From Betaproteobacteria bacterium (GTDB taxonomy: Bacteria; Pseudomonadota; Gammaproteobacteria; Burkholderiales; Rhodocyclaceae): 6,320 nt of DNA. The notes beneath the pieces are model-generated. The model searched no databases. It was given only the letters and a program-made list of their open reading frames with translations, and was not told where the DNA came from. How positions within the stretch are numbered: position 1 is the first letter of the stretch; the number at the start of each line of letters is the position of its first letter. A program made the position numbers and the translations under genes. This document shows, in pieces, positions 1 to 5,918 of this stretch. Where the stretch lies: the NCBI GenBank assembly GCA_020047725.1, contig JAIFNM010000267.1, forward strand, positions 1-6,320. The letters are read 5' to 3'.

Positions 1-1550
1 GGTGTCCGGATTTCGTGGCTCATGTTGGCCAGGAATGCACTTTTCGCCTGATTGGCCGCTTCGGCCTGCTGCCGCGCCTGGTTCAGCTGCTCCGTGCGAA
101 CCGCTACCAGTTCTTCCAGGCGATGCCGATACTGATCAAGCTCCTCGGCATTGCGTTTTTTCTCGGTGATGTCTTCCTTCACCGCGACGTAGTGGGTGAT
201 TCGTCCATCGGGCTGGCGCAAGGGCGTGACTATCGCGAACTCAATGTATTCACTGCCATCCTTCCGTCGATTGTAGAACTCGCCCTTCCATGGACGGCCT
301 TGCGCCAGAGTCTCCCACAAGGCGCGGTAGGCCTCGGGCGGAGTCTTTCCCGAGTGCAGAACACTTGGATTACGCCCGATCAACTCCTCGCGACTGTAGC
401 CAGACGCCAGAACAAAAGCTTCATTCACATACTCGATTTGCGCATCGACGCCTGTGATGACAATGCTCTCCTGACTTTGCTCAACGGCCAATGCCAGCTT
501 GAGCAGTTGCAACTCCATCTGCTTGCGCTCGGTAATATCCACCATTATTCCGCGCGACCAACGCGGGCCACCGTTCTCTGCAACCACGGTAACAATGTCG
601 TGCAGCCAGACCGTTCGACCATCCTTCGCTACAAACCTGTATTCCAAATCGTGTGGCTCTAGGCGCCCCGTACAAGTGGCGCGATAGTCAGGCAGCCACG
701 TTTTGTCAGCTGGATGCAGATGGTCTGCCCAGAAGCCGGGTGTCATCCAGTCCTCGATCGCGAACCCCAGCAGACGTTCGGCTTTATTGCTCACGAAGGT
801 GAACTCGAAAGTGATGGCGTCAGCTTCCCAGACAATTCCATCGGTCGTATCAACAAGGTGACGGAATCGCAATTCAGAGGCCTTGATCGCATCCTCCGTT
901 TTCTTGCGCCCGGTGATGTCGCGCGAAATACCGAACATGCCGATGACTGCGCCCTCGCCATCACAAATCGGTCCTTTGGTGGCCAGATAGGTGCGCTCTC
1001 CATCCACCGAGGAAACCGCCTCCTCATAGGTATTGACCCGCTTTTCGGCCATTACGCGGCAATCGTTGTAGCGTATCGCTTCGGCCTGTTCCCGCGTAAA
1101 GATGGTCGAATCGTCCTGCCCCAGCAACTGTTCGGAAGACTGCCCCATGACTCGCACAGCCTCCCGATTGACCATCAGGTAGCGCCCCTCCAGATCCTTC
1201 GCAAAAATGGCATCTGTCGAGTTATCGGCGATGGTTGAAAGCAGTTGTAGCGCATTCAATTTTTCCGACCGGGCTTCAAGCTCTCTCCGGGACGAGGCCA
1301 ATATCTGACCAATCATTCGCTGGATCAACCCATAGAGCAACAGCGATGTCACCGCAACAAATAACCAGCCCTTTATCGTACTGATCAGGGTCATTCGTGC
1401 AGGATCGGTGAAAAGCCACGCCACGGCATTGTCAGAGAGCAGTATCCAGAGGCAGGCAAAGACCGCATAAACAACAACGATCTTCAGCGCGTGACTTCCG
1501 ACCTGCGTTCCATTCTGCGCACCGGGTGATCGGTTTTCTTCGGAGTTCAT
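1..1550 (-). CDS. Membrane-bound sensor histidine kinase with three PAS domains (C-terminus beyond the window)
   Basis: I translated this open frame directly: it starts with ATG at 1550-1548 and runs 516 complete codons without a stop to the left edge. Residues about 22-39 and 57-78 are two hydrophobic helices separated by a short loop, so it should sit in the inner membrane with almost no periplasmic sensor. Three PAS domains follow at about 101-216, 226-345 (PAS_3-like) and 348-466, ending in 'DITGRK', 'DITERK' and 'DITEKK'. A coiled coil (about 467-500) then leads into HisKA. The H-box NMSHEIRT is visible, with the predicted phospho-acceptor His512 at 17-15; the rest of HisKA, the ATPase domain and any receiver or Hpt domain lie outside. 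The third PAS has Pro where LOV photoreceptors have the flavin-binding Cys (GRNPSVLHS), so it is not a LOV sensor; the ligand is unknown. Its ATG overlaps the stop of the upstream regulator gene and no Shine-Dalgarno is obvious, which suggests translational coupling. It is the likely kinase partner of that regulator (inference). Confidence 0.92.
   Translation of the reverse strand, partial: MNSEENRSPGAQNGTQVGSHALKIVVVYAVFACLWILLSDNAVAWLFTDPARMTLISTIKGWLFVAVTSLLLYGLIQRMIGQILASSRRELEARSEKLNALQLLSTIADNSTDAIFAKDLEGRYLMVNREAVRVMGQSSEQLLGQDDSTIFTREQAEAIRYNDCRVMAEKRVNTYEEAVSSVDGERTYLATKGPICDGEGAVIGMFGISRDITGRKKTEDAIKASELRFRHLVDTTDGIVWEADAITFEFTFVSNKAERLLGFAIEDWMTPGFWADHLHPADKTWLPDYRATCTGRLEPHDLEYRFVAKDGRTVWLHDIVTVVAENGGPRWSRGIMVDITERKQMELQLLKLALAVEQSQESIVITGVDAQIEYVNEAFVLASGYSREELIGRNPSVLHSGKTPPEAYRALWETLAQGRPWKGEFYNRRKDGSEYIEFAIVTPLRQPDGRITHYVAVKEDITEKKRNAEELDQYRHRLEELVAVRTEQLNQARQQAEAANQAKSAFLANMSHEIRT
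1547..1550 (-). promoter_or_regulatory. ATGA stop/start overlap coupling regulator and kinase
   Basis: The last codons of the HD-GYP gene end in TGA at 1549-1547, and the kinase ATG occupies 1550-1548. Such 4-base overlaps are a well-known arrangement for translational re-initiation. No purine-rich ribosome site is visible just upstream, so kinase translation probably depends on ribosomes finishing the regulator gene. Confidence 0.75.
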
Positions 1551-2680
1551 GGCGGCTCGGGCGACACGGTGATCATTCTGGACGACCCGCCGGCATCAAG
1601 GTAACGCTCGGCAATCACAATAAATTCGTCTATATGCGCGAGGAAAGCATCAACCACGTCCGGGTCGAAATGCTTGCCACGACCAGCTGCGATAATTTCG
1701 TGCGCTTCGGCGTAAGGTAGCGCCCGCTTATAGACACGAACCGAAATCAAGGCGTCGAAAACATCGGCCACCGCCATCAGGCGTGCAGAAACGGGAATGG
1801 CATCACCGGCCAAACGATCAGGATAGCCGCTGCCATCCCATTTTTCATGGTGCCAGTGAGCAATTTCCTTGGCTAGCGACAGGAAAGCCAGCGGCATTTC
1901 GATATCGCGCTCAGCCTGCTCGATGGCTTCGCTGCCGAGCCTCGAGTGCGTCTGCATGATGCCCCACTCTCTAGCAGTAAGCTTGCCTGGCTTTAGCAGG
2001 ATATTGTCCGGGATACCGACCTTGCCGATATCGTGAAGCGGTGCCGAACGGGTTAACAGATCGATGTAACGTTCGCTCAGAATGGCCGAGAAGCGAGGAT
2101 GCGAACGAAGGCTGTCAGCCAGTTTCTGCACGTAGCCCTGAGTGCGCAAAATGTGATTACCCGTTTCTGGATCGCGCATTTCAGCCAGATGCGCCAAGGC
2201 GCGGATGCTGACCTGCTGCGTCAGGTCATTTTCGGCCATGCGGTGCATGATTTCAGCTTCGAGGGTGGCGTTCTGATCCTTCAGCCAATCACGTGCCAGC
2301 TTGGCTTCAAGCTGGGTATTCACCCGCGCCAGCACCACCGCAGGCACGATCGGCTTGGTGATGTAGTCAGCTGCGCCGAGTTGCAGGCCGCGCTCTTCCC
2401 GCCCTGCATCTGCCAGCGCCGTAAGGAAGACGACCGGAATATCGCGCGTTAACGCGTTTTCGCGCAACCGGGTCAGCACCGCATAGCCATCCATGCCGGG
2501 CATCATCACGTCAAGCAGAATCAGATCCGGTTTCAATGGATTACTGGCCACACGCAAGCAGGATTCTCCTGACGTAGCGGCCAACACCCGATAATCCGGG
2601 CGAAGCAGTTCGCTCAAAATATGCAGGTTTTCGACTGCATCATCGACAATCAGGATGACTGGTTTGCTGACATGAGGCAT
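1547..2680 (-). CDS. Two-component response regulator, REC plus HD-GYP domain (predicted c-di-GMP phosphodiesterase)
   Basis: This 377-residue cytoplasmic protein has an N-terminal receiver domain (about 6-125) and a C-terminal HD-GYP domain (about 155-350). The receiver has the acidic pair Asp13/Asp14, phospho-acceptor Asp57 in LLDVMMPG, Thr87 and Lys109, so it should be phosphorylatable. The HD-GYP domain keeps the family signatures: DPETGNH (170-176), the HD dyad His216-Asp217 in LHDIGKVGIPD, His245, HH at 277-278, GYP at 285-287 in WDGSGYP, and Asp306. All visible metal-ligand positions are present, so an active enzyme hydrolysing cyclic-di-GMP is predicted from family knowledge. A helical linker (about 126-155) joins the domains. 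The ATG at 2680-2678 matches the normal start of REC proteins, but no good Shine-Dalgarno lies in front of it. The gene is the first of an operon with the PAS kinase: its TGA overlaps the kinase ATG (ATGA, 1550-1547). Which process the c-di-GMP change controls cannot be read from the window. Confidence 0.95.
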   Translation of the reverse strand: MPHVSKPVILIVDDAVENLHILSELLRPDYRVLAATSGESCLRVASNPLKPDLILLDVMMPGMDGYAVLTRLRENALTRDIPVVFLTALADAGREERGLQLGAADYITKPIVPAVVLARVNTQLEAKLARDWLKDQNATLEAEIMHRMAENDLTQQVSIRALAHLAEMRDPETGNHILRTQGYVQKLADSLRSHPRFSAILSERYIDLLTRSAPLHDIGKVGIPDNILLKPGKLTAREWGIMQTHSRLGSEAIEQAERDIEMPLAFLSLAKEIAHWHHEKWDGSGYPDRLAGDAIPVSARLMAVADVFDALISVRVYKRALPYAEAHEIIAAGRGKHFDPDVVDAFLAHIDEFIVIAERYLDAGGSSRMITVSPEPP

Positions 2681-2748
2681 GGCGTTGTTGGCGAAAGGTC
2701 ATCGGACAAAAAGGTCTTCGATAAAGTCTAACCCCGTTTGAATGCTCG

Positions 2749-2781
2749 GTACATGCAATTTTGCCTGCCGTACATTTTGCC
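2749..2781. repeat. Direct repeat GTACAT...TTTTGCC with 21-bp period
   Basis: GTACAT at 2749-2754 is followed by TTTTGCC at 2759-2765; GTACAT recurs at 2770-2775, sharing its last T with a second TTTTGCC at 2775-2781. The two GTACAT cores are 21 bp apart, two helical turns, so a protein could contact both on the same DNA face. The repeat lies 69-101 bp upstream of the HD-GYP regulator start. An operator role is inference only; the repeats are short and chance cannot be excluded. Confidence 0.35.
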
Positions 2782-2796
2782 GAACGTGTGCAGGCG

Positions 2797-2814
2797 CATC
2801 GACTTGATTCGATG
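2797..2814. repeat. Inverted repeat CATCGA-N6-TCGATG
   Basis: Perfect 6-bp arms at 2797-2802 and 2809-2814 flank a 6-base spacer (cttgat). It could be a dyad-symmetric operator between the two divergent genes or a small hairpin. There is no T-run on either side, so it is not a terminator. Confidence 0.3.
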
Positions 2815-2823
2815 GCTAGTGAA

Positions 2824-2855
2824 GTACGTAGCGCGAAGCGCCTGAACAGGCGTAC
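2824..2855. repeat. GC-rich nested dyads (GTACG...CGTAC enclosing CGCCTGAACAGGCG)
   Basis: GTACG at 2824-2828 can pair with CGTAC at 2851-2855. Inside lies GCGC-GAA-GCGC (2831-2841) and the near-perfect palindrome CGCCTGAACAGGCG (2839-2852), which overlap and so exclude each other. The element lies about 40 bp upstream of the candidate -10 of the phosphofructokinase gene, where activators or repressors commonly bind. A related sequence occurs at 5217-5233. Confidence 0.35.
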
Positions 2856-2893
2856 ACGGATGGCCGGCTACAGCGAGGCGAGTACTTTTGCGG

Positions 2894-2899
2894 TAAAAT
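2894..2899 (+). promoter_or_regulatory. Candidate -10 element (TAAAAT) for the phosphofructokinase gene
   Basis: TAAAAT matches the sigma-70 -10 consensus at five of six positions and sits in GCGGTAAAATC. No good -35 is found 16-18 bp upstream (the area near 2870-2877 is GC-rich), so the promoter would need an activator or be weak. It predicts a start near 2906 and a leader of about 95 bases. Confidence 0.4.
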
Positions 2900-2910
2900 C
2901 AAACGGTTTT

Positions 2911-2982
2911 TCGCTGATCGGCCCCTCCAGGCGCGCAGTAAGCGTCCACTCCGATTCGCGATGCAGCAGTTTCGCGTTTTTT
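2911..2982 (+). promoter_or_regulatory. Structured leader of the phosphofructokinase gene with mutually exclusive stems
   Basis: TCGCTGATCGG (2911-2921) can pair with CCGATTCGCGA (2951-2961) as an 11-position stem with one T/C mismatch and one G-T wobble. The 3' arm includes CGCGA (2957-2961), which can instead pair with TCGCG (2972-2976) in a 5-bp stem followed at once by six T (2977-2982). The two folds exclude each other, as antiterminator and terminator do in attenuators. The short terminator stem with a 10-base loop is weak, so regulation is a hypothesis. Confidence 0.35.
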
Positions 2983-2989
2983 CTCTACC

Positions 2990-2994
2990 AAGGA
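2990..2994 (+). promoter_or_regulatory. Shine-Dalgarno for the phosphofructokinase gene
   Basis: AAGGA lies seven bases before the ATG at 3002, good match and spacing. It fixes this ATG as the start, which also gives the N-terminal length expected for long-form PPi-dependent enzymes. Confidence 0.8.
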
Positions 2995-3001
2995 ACCAAG
3001 C

Positions 3002-4708
3002 ATGAGCACTCTGGCTAAACAACTTCAAGACATGGAAGCACACCGTTCGGTTTTCGAATCGGCCGTGCGCCAACTGCCGCTCCCCGTCTGCGCCGCATTC
3101 GGTTCGTCCGCCCAGCCGCAAGCGGTTAATTTCGTGAACAGCCCACGCGTGCTGAGCACCAAGGATAGTGACAGCGTCGCCAAGAGCTTCCCGAACTCGG
3201 TACAAGCCTCGGGAAACGTCGTTCTCTCGTCGGCCGGCGCCAATACCAAGGTCGCTCAGGGCAAGCGCGTAGCCGTGCTGTTCTCCGGCGGCCCGGCATC
3301 CGGCGGTCATAACGTGGTGTGCGGCATCAAGCGCGTGCTCGGCCAGGGCAACACCCTGTTCGGCGTCAAGCCTGGCCCCAAGGGCCTGCTGCTCGGCAAC
3401 CTGTTCGAGATCACCGACGCGGACGTTGGCACCATCATCAACACTGGCGGTTTCGACTTCCTCGGCACTGACCGCACCAAGATCAAGACGGATGCGCAAT
3501 TCCAGCAGGTCAAGGATACCTGCATCAAGCACAATCTGGATGCTATCGTCGTCATCGGCGGCGACGATTCCAACACTAACGCAGCCGTGCTGGCCGAGCT
3601 CCTGTTCAAGGGCGTCAAGGCCGACGGTTCCGGCGTGCAGGTCATCGGCGTGCCAAAAACCATCGACGGCGACCTGCAGATCGGTGACCTGCTGCCGATT
3701 TCCTTCGGCTTCGACACGGCCACCCGCATCTACAGCGAAATGGTCGGCAACATCCTGCAGGACACGCGCTCCTCGCTCAAATACTGGCACTTCGTCAAAC
3801 TGATGGGTCGTTCGGCCTCGCACGTGACCATCGAAGTCGCGCTGCAAACCAAGCCGGCCGTCACCATCATTTCGGAAGAAGTGGCCGAGAAGAAACAATC
3901 ATTGGCCTCCATCGTCGACCAGATCGCCCAGACCGTTGTCCTGCGTGCCCAGAAGGACATGAACCACGGCGTGGTGCTGATTCCCGAAGGTCTGATCGAA
4001 TTCATCCCCGAAATGAACACGCTGATTGCCGAACTGAATGATCAACTCGCGCATCATGCCACTGCCTTTGCTTCACTCGCCGACGACGCCCGCACGCCCT
4101 ACATCTTGGACAAGCTGTCGGAAGAGAACGCCCGCCTCCTGGCCTCGCTGCCGGCCTATGTCGTCAAGATGCTGCTCGCCGACCGCGACTCGCACGGCAA
4201 CCTGCAGGTTTCGCTGATCCCGACCGAGCAATTGCTGGTCGACATGGTCAAGGCCCGCGTCAAGGAACTTGACGCCAAGGTGCCGTTCGGAGCGCACTGC
4301 CACTTCCTCGGTTACGAAGGCCGTTGCGGCGCGCCGACCCTGTTCGATGCCGCCTACACCTACAATCTTGGCCTGACTGCCGGCTCGCTGATCCTCGATG
4401 GCCGCACCGGCTACATGGCCACCGTCACCGGCCTCACCACCGGCGGTTCGCCGCAAGCGATCCCGCTCACCGGCCTGCTCAACATCGAGCGCCGCCATGG
4501 TCAGGATGAGTTCGTGATCGAAAAAGCGCTGGTCAAGATGGATTCGGCAGCGATGACGTATTTCGTCTCCCGCCGCGCCGAATGGTCGGCCGACGATTTG
4601 TTCGCCTCACCCGGCCCGCGTCAGTTGTGGGGCCCGGCAGCATATCAGCAGCCAATCAGCGTCGCGCTGAACTCGGCGTCCGAGTCGCTGGCCTTCAAGA
4701 TCGGCTGA
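3002..4708 (+). CDS. pfp: Pyrophosphate--fructose-6-phosphate 1-phosphotransferase (PPi-dependent 6-phosphofructokinase, long form)
   Basis: This 568-residue cytoplasmic enzyme interconverts fructose 6-phosphate plus PPi and fructose 1,6-bisphosphate plus phosphate. The reaction is near equilibrium, so one enzyme can serve glycolysis and gluconeogenesis. Family signatures are: phosphate-binding loop SGGPASGGHN (95-104), GGDDSNTN (186-193), PKTIDGDL (218-225) with catalytic base Asp222, MGRSASH (268-274), IPEG (327-330) and YEGR (438-441). Asp189, where ATP-dependent E. coli PfkA has Gly104, and Lys219, where it has Gly124, are the accepted marks of PPi rather than ATP use. About 85 residues precede the first Rossmann strand, and an insert after about 335 is predicted helical, both as in the plant PFP-beta/spirochaete long group at about 550-570 residues. 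It is transcribed alone, with a good Shine-Dalgarno and its own terminator. The symbol pfp is used for this function; automated annotation may call it pfk. Confidence 0.96.
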   Translation: MSTLAKQLQDMEAHRSVFESAVRQLPLPVCAAFGSSAQPQAVNFVNSPRVLSTKDSDSVAKSFPNSVQASGNVVLSSAGANTKVAQGKRVAVLFSGGPASGGHNVVCGIKRVLGQGNTLFGVKPGPKGLLLGNLFEITDADVGTIINTGGFDFLGTDRTKIKTDAQFQQVKDTCIKHNLDAIVVIGGDDSNTNAAVLAELLFKGVKADGSGVQVIGVPKTIDGDLQIGDLLPISFGFDTATRIYSEMVGNILQDTRSSLKYWHFVKLMGRSASHVTIEVALQTKPAVTIISEEVAEKKQSLASIVDQIAQTVVLRAQKDMNHGVVLIPEGLIEFIPEMNTLIAELNDQLAHHATAFASLADDARTPYILDKLSEENARLLASLPAYVVKMLLADRDSHGNLQVSLIPTEQLLVDMVKARVKELDAKVPFGAHCHFLGYEGRCGAPTLFDAAYTYNLGLTAGSLILDGRTGYMATVTGLTTGGSPQAIPLTGLLNIERRHGQDEFVIEKALVKMDSAAMTYFVSRRAEWSADDLFASPGPRQLWGPAAYQQPISVALNSASESLAFKIG

Positions 4709-4728
4709 TCCGGCGGATTTGCTGCAAC

Positions 4729-4755
4729 AAAAGGCCATCTTCGGATGGCCTTTTT
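4729..4755 (+). terminator. Bidirectional intrinsic terminator between pfp and the convergent adhesin-E-like gene
   Basis: GGCCATC (4733-4739), a TTCG tetraloop (4740-4743) and GATGGCC (4744-4750) form a perfect 7-bp stem, followed by TTTTT (4751-4755) and a further T-rich stretch. AAAA at 4729-4732 precedes it, so on the minus strand the same hairpin is followed by TTTT. It lies 20 bases after the pfp stop and 10 bases after the stop of the minus-strand gene, and should terminate both. Confidence 0.92.
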
Positions 4756-4760
4756 CTTTT

Positions 4761-5165
4761 CTACTTCAGTCCGCAGGCAATTTTCCATAGTTTGTCTTCG
4801 AGCGAAGATTCCGAGATCGAGTACCAGATCTCGACCTCGTCCTCATCGGCGATTACCTTGGCACCGTTGCCCATCGGCCCGGCGTAGGATGTCGAAGCCA
4901 GATATTTTTCTCGCTTGCCGATGCAGTCGTAGGATGTACGCACGATGGTTGACAGGTAGTTCGGATACCCCGGCTCGACCTGCGGCTCGGCCCAGCGCAC
5001 AAGATGCAGAACCTGTGCCGTATCGCCATTCCGGCGCGCCGTCGCCTTGTCGACAAACACGCGCATGCCGTCTTCAAACTTCTCGATCTCGACCCATTCG
5101 GCTAGCGCGTTACTGGTCAATACGGCAAGCACAAGGATCAGGGCAAATCGCTTCTTTGTTTTCAT
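4761..5165 (-). CDS. Secreted small protein, surface-adhesin protein E (Adhesin_E) family
   Basis: The product has 134 residues from ATG 5165-5163. A basic start (MKTKKR), hydrophobic core (about 7-18) and SNALA before Glu23 form a signal peptide, probably cut after Ala22, giving a periplasmic or surface protein of about 112 residues. The mature part fits the Adhesin_E pattern I know: an EWVEIEK start, a FVDKATARRNG segment, YDC at 79-81, a YAGPMGNG segment (94-101) and a KLWKIACGLK end. Cys81 and Cys131 may form a disulphide. The family is named after protein E of Haemophilus influenzae, but most environmental members are uncharacterised and a true adhesin role here is doubtful. A TTG at 5174 would add three residues before the signal peptide; the ATG is preferred. 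No good Shine-Dalgarno is seen. The gene is convergent with pfp, shares its terminator, and follows ubiJ by 176 bases. Confidence 0.85.
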   Translation of the reverse strand: MKTKKRFALILVLAVLTSNALAEWVEIEKFEDGMRVFVDKATARRNGDTAQVLHLVRWAEPQVEPGYPNYLSTIVRTSYDCIGKREKYLASTSYAGPMGNGAKVIADEDEVEIWYSISESSLEDKLWKIACGLK

Positions 5166-5173
5166 GGGGCGCA

Positions 5174-5207
5174 ATTCTACCGCTCAACCGGGAGTGGATT
5201 AAATATA
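5174..5207 (-). promoter_or_regulatory. Candidate -10 elements upstream of the adhesin-E-like gene
   Basis: On the minus strand, TATATT (5207-5202, five of six to consensus) would give a leader of about 30 bases. TAGAAT (5179-5174, also five of six) would start transcription within a few bases of the ATG, making a nearly leaderless message. Neither has a convincing -35 (TTAATC, 17 bp before TAGAAT, is three of six). Either would give this gene a promoter independent of ubiJ. Confidence 0.35.
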
Positions 5208-5216
5208 GTGCTGAAA

Positions 5217-5233
5217 CGCCTCATGAACAGGCG
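5217..5233. repeat. Inverted repeat CGCCT-N7-AGGCG
   Basis: Arms at 5217-5221 and 5229-5233 flank catgaac. On the minus strand it is followed by TTTC, too short for a sound terminator. The sequence CGCCTCATGAACAGGCG differs from 2839-2852 only by three extra central bases. Confidence 0.3.
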
Positions 5234-5240
5234 ATCTGTA

Positions 5241-5264
5241 AAGACATAGCCTGAAGAATGTCTT
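5241..5264. repeat. Stem-loop AAGACAT-N10-ATGTCTT
   Basis: Perfect 7-bp arms (5241-5247 and 5258-5264) enclose a 10-base loop in the gap between ubiJ and the adhesin-E-like gene. No T-run follows on either strand, so it is not a standard intrinsic terminator. It may be an operator dyad or a transcript 3'-end structure. Confidence 0.35.
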
Positions 5265-5309
5265 AAATGTTGGCTCTGGAAGCACACCTCTCGTAGATGG
5301 CCAATTGAT

Positions 5310-5341
5310 GCGGGTTTCACGCCACCACAAAGTGAAGCCGC
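5310..5341 (-). other. Stem-loop immediately after the ubiJ stop codon
   Basis: GCGGCTTCAC (5341-5332) pairs with GTGAAACCCGC (5320-5310) around an 11-base loop: 4-bp and 5-bp helices separated by a small asymmetric bulge. It starts at the base after the ubiJ TGA. No T-run follows, so it would act as an mRNA 3'-end stabiliser or pause rather than an intrinsic terminator. Confidence 0.45.
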
Positions 5342-5911
5342 TCAAGTTTCGAGAAGCGCCACCCGCTTTTCGAGCCTGCGGAGTTCCTCCTGCACGCTTT
5401 CGACGTCGGTGCAGAAAGCGGAAACGTCCGACTGGCGAGCGATGGCCGGACTCTCTTCAGTGAAATATTCGACCAGATTCAGCGCCAGGTTTCGGGCCTG
5501 ACTCTGCTGCCACTCGACCAGCTGTTTGCCGCCACTGACCAGGCGACGCGCAGCGATATCACCGACCAGCAACGAAAGATCGCTCTCTGCATCCCAGCGC
5601 AAATTCCGGAAAATGAATCCAAGCGTTTCCGCCAGTTCGGCCGAGCCGCTGATGTGCGCTGCGGTGAACAGCGAGGGGCGATTAGTCAGGGCGCGCAACG
5701 GCGCGTCGGCCGGCAAGACGATGGTCACACTGGCGGGCGAATTCTTGTCGCCCGCCGCGAAAAGACCGGCAGAGGTGATTTCCAGGGGCAGGTTGAGCGC
5801 CCCCAGCTCGAAACGAGCCGTCTGTCCGGCAAACGCCTGCAGACGCTCGCGCGCCCAGTTTTCACCGGACAGAAGATGATTCAGACACCCGAGTGTGGCA
5901 TCGAGCAGCAT
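5342..5911 (-). CDS. ubiJ: Ubiquinone biosynthesis accessory factor UbiJ (SCP2-like domain protein)
   Basis: The 189-residue product has no signal peptide or membrane helix. Residues about 5-105 form an SCP2 sterol-carrier-like domain, which in UbiJ provides a hydrophobic pocket for polyprenyl quinone intermediates. The segment LRWDAESDLSLLVGDIAARRL (104-124, split as LRWDAESDLS and LLVGDIAARR) is highly typical of UbiJ. A charged, coiled-coil-prone C-terminus (about 165-189, VQEELRRLEKRVALLE) ends the protein, and the length is close to the usual 190-210. In E. coli UbiJ works with UbiK in a soluble Ubi complex that hydroxylates and methylates the quinone ring; a partner role here follows from the family. 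The ATG at 5911-5909 lies 7 bases after the stop of the Tim44-like gene, without a strong Shine-Dalgarno, so the two are probably co-transcribed. In E. coli and many relatives ubiB follows ubiJ, but no ubiB is found downstream here. Confidence 0.88.
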   Translation of the reverse strand: MLLDATLGCLNHLLSGENWARERLQAFAGQTARFELGALNLPLEITSAGLFAAGDKNSPASVTIVLPADAPLRALTNRPSLFTAAHISGSAELAETLGFIFRNLRWDAESDLSLLVGDIAARRLVSGGKQLVEWQQSQARNLALNLVEYFTEESPAIARQSDVSAFCTDVESVQEELRRLEKRVALLET

Positions 5912-5918
5912 CAGGAAA

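Larger units (their letters stand above)
2681..3001. other. Divergent intergenic region between the HD-GYP regulator and phosphofructokinase genes
   Basis: These 321 bases hold no convincing gene. The plus half (about 2890-3001) carries a candidate -10 element, a structured leader and a clear Shine-Dalgarno for the phosphofructokinase gene. The middle holds several short symmetric elements: a GTACAT/TTTTGCC direct repeat (2749-2781), a CATCGA-6-TCGATG inverted repeat (2797-2814) and a GC-rich dyad around 2824-2855. On the minus strand, the promoter of the signalling operon must lie within about 2690-2800, but I see no clear -35/-10 pair there; TTGCAT (2758-2753) and TAGACT further downstream are too far apart. 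Confidence 0.7.

Noticed and set aside
350..500. Third PAS domain as a LOV light sensor
   Set aside because: The position of the flavin-reactive Cys is Pro in GRNPSVLHS.
15..1238. Plus-strand open frames of 215 and 174 codons (15-662, 714-1238)
   Set aside because: They are antisense to the PAS kinase, whose minus-strand frame is continuous and full of clear family motifs.
2761..3018. An 85-codon plus-strand frame ahead of pfp
   Set aside because: It overlaps the pfp start in another frame, has no ribosome site and no recognisable sequence; it runs through leader DNA.
2816..3898. A 360-codon open frame on the minus strand opposite pfp
   Set aside because: It lies antisense to a strongly supported enzyme gene, has no recognisable domain, and long antisense frames are common opposite GC-rich coding DNA.
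5166..5174. TTG at 5174 as start of the adhesin-E-like gene
   Set aside because: The ATG at 5165 gives a standard signal peptide (MKTKKR...), and no ribosome site favours the TTG.
4745..5254. Plus-strand 169-codon frame
   Set aside because: It is antisense to the adhesin-E-like gene and rich in Arg/Ser/Pro as typical of shadow frames.
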